Positions 63,771 through 64,000 of a DNA stretch of 64,000 nucleotides are shown here, one piece after another (positions within the stretch are counted from its first letter, which is position 1; each line of letters begins with the position of its first letter). Under the pieces are notes generated by a model, which had not been told where the DNA came from, ran no database searches, and was given only the letters and a program-made list of their open reading frames with translations. Origin of the DNA: Peptostreptococcus russellii (GTDB lineage Bacteria > Bacillota > Clostridia > Peptostreptococcales > Peptostreptococcaceae); NCBI RefSeq assembly GCF_900110295.1, contig NZ_FODF01000003.1:62001-126000 (forward strand), read 5' to 3'. The translations under genes were made by a program, and so were the position numbers.

Positions 63771-64000
63771 ATGTTTGAACTTGAAAAAATAAAGGGTAAT
63801 ACTTTTCGTGTAAGAAATGGAACAAATATAGGGGTTTATATATTTGAAGATAAAACTGCACTACTTATAGATACAGGAGTCAGCGGTGAGCCTGCTGAAA
63901 AGCTAATAGAAACGCTTAAGGCTCATAATCTTGATGTTAGGTACATAATCAATACTCACGGACATTGGGACCATTGTGGAGCTAACCATCAGATTAAGGA
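63771..64000 (+). CDS. MBL-fold metallo-hydrolase, N-terminal part (runs off right edge)
   Basis: Metallo-beta-lactamase-fold protein, first 76 residues. The strand-loop-strand start (NIGVYIFEDKTALLIDTG) and the metal motif THGHWDHCG (His63, His65, Asp67, His68) are diagnostic. Specific substrate cannot be read from this portion. GGTGATG precedes the ATG. TTGTTA, 18 bases, TAAAAT (about 63724-63753) could be its promoter. The gene continues past the window edge. Confidence 0.85.
   Translation, partial: MFELEKIKGNTFRVRNGTNIGVYIFEDKTALLIDTGVSGEPAEKLIETLKAHNLDVRYIINTHGHWDHCGANHQIK

Noticed and set aside
1-64000. tRNA, rRNA, CRISPR arrays, IS elements, prophage genes
   Set aside because: Scanned by eye for conserved tRNA/rRNA stretches, regularly spaced repeats and transposase or integrase motifs; none seen.

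Overview
The window is a low-GC (roughly 30% by eye), gene-dense stretch of a strictly anaerobic Firmicutes chromosome. The gene set fits an amino-acid- and sugar-fermenting member of Clostridia, Peptostreptococcaceae-like: [FeFe]-hydrogenase maturation genes, sufCBDSU, indolepyruvate:ferredoxin oxidoreductase, phosphate butyryltransferase/butyrate kinase, PTS sugar uptake, one-polypeptide clostridial PurL, PocR regulator, sortase, and frequent TTG starts. The genus is inference. I see no rRNA, tRNA, CRISPR array, IS element or prophage. The window is core metabolism plus lineage-specific hypothetical genes.

Layout. 1-2.8 kb: end of fruK and fruA (fructose PTS). 3-4.5 kb: a small membrane protein and L-asparaginase. 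4.7-8.9 kb: TM1266-like regulator, hydE, hydG and hydF, with no hydrogenase structural gene. 9-9.6 kb: DUF1097 membrane protein. 9.7-14.8 kb: a four-gene run of PIG-L deacetylase, nitroreductase with a C-terminal DUF1858-like domain, membrane-anchored SH3 protein and CPA1 antiporter. 14.9-15.7 kb: yaaA, convergent. 16-25.5 kb: purE-purM-purN-purH-purD-purL, lacking purC and purF, with a stem-loop in each of the four intergenic gaps. 26.3-32.4 kb: sorbitol operon (PRD regulator, gutM, srlA, srlE, srlB, srlD, HAD phosphatase).

32.5-34.1 kb: small membrane gene, a candidate small RNA, and bioY behind a near-ideal BirA operator. 34.1-38.9 kb: glycerol module (gldA, fused dhaK-dhaL) divergent from a PocR/AraC-type regulator. 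39-45.7 kb: lone DAHP synthase, DUF5685 protein, MATE exporter, class A-like sortase divergent from an LAKTG-anchored Cna-B-type surface protein, and a small exported protein. 46.2-50.9 kb: sufCBDSU preceded by an IscR type 1-like palindrome. 51-53.6 kb: a very acidic hypothetical protein and an M17 leucyl aminopeptidase broken by a -1 frameshift. 53.7-57.1 kb: small membrane protein, TPR/Cys-rich protein, HAD-IB phosphatase, unrecognised 403-residue protein. 57.5-63 kb: iorA-iorB-ptb-buk followed by a YheO/DauR-like regulator. 63.2-64 kb: small hypothetical gene and the start of a metallo-beta-lactamase-fold hydrolase.

How it fits together: sugars and polyols enter through PTS and glycerol dehydrogenase/DHA kinase into glycolysis. 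Amino-acid carbon could be oxidised through IorAB to an acyl-CoA and reduced ferredoxin. Ptb and Buk next to it could convert the acyl-CoA to free acid and ATP, while the Hyd maturases and SUF system support the Fe-S enzymes and hydrogenases that dispose of electrons. The iorAB-ptb-buk arrangement is the most interesting system-level signal here.
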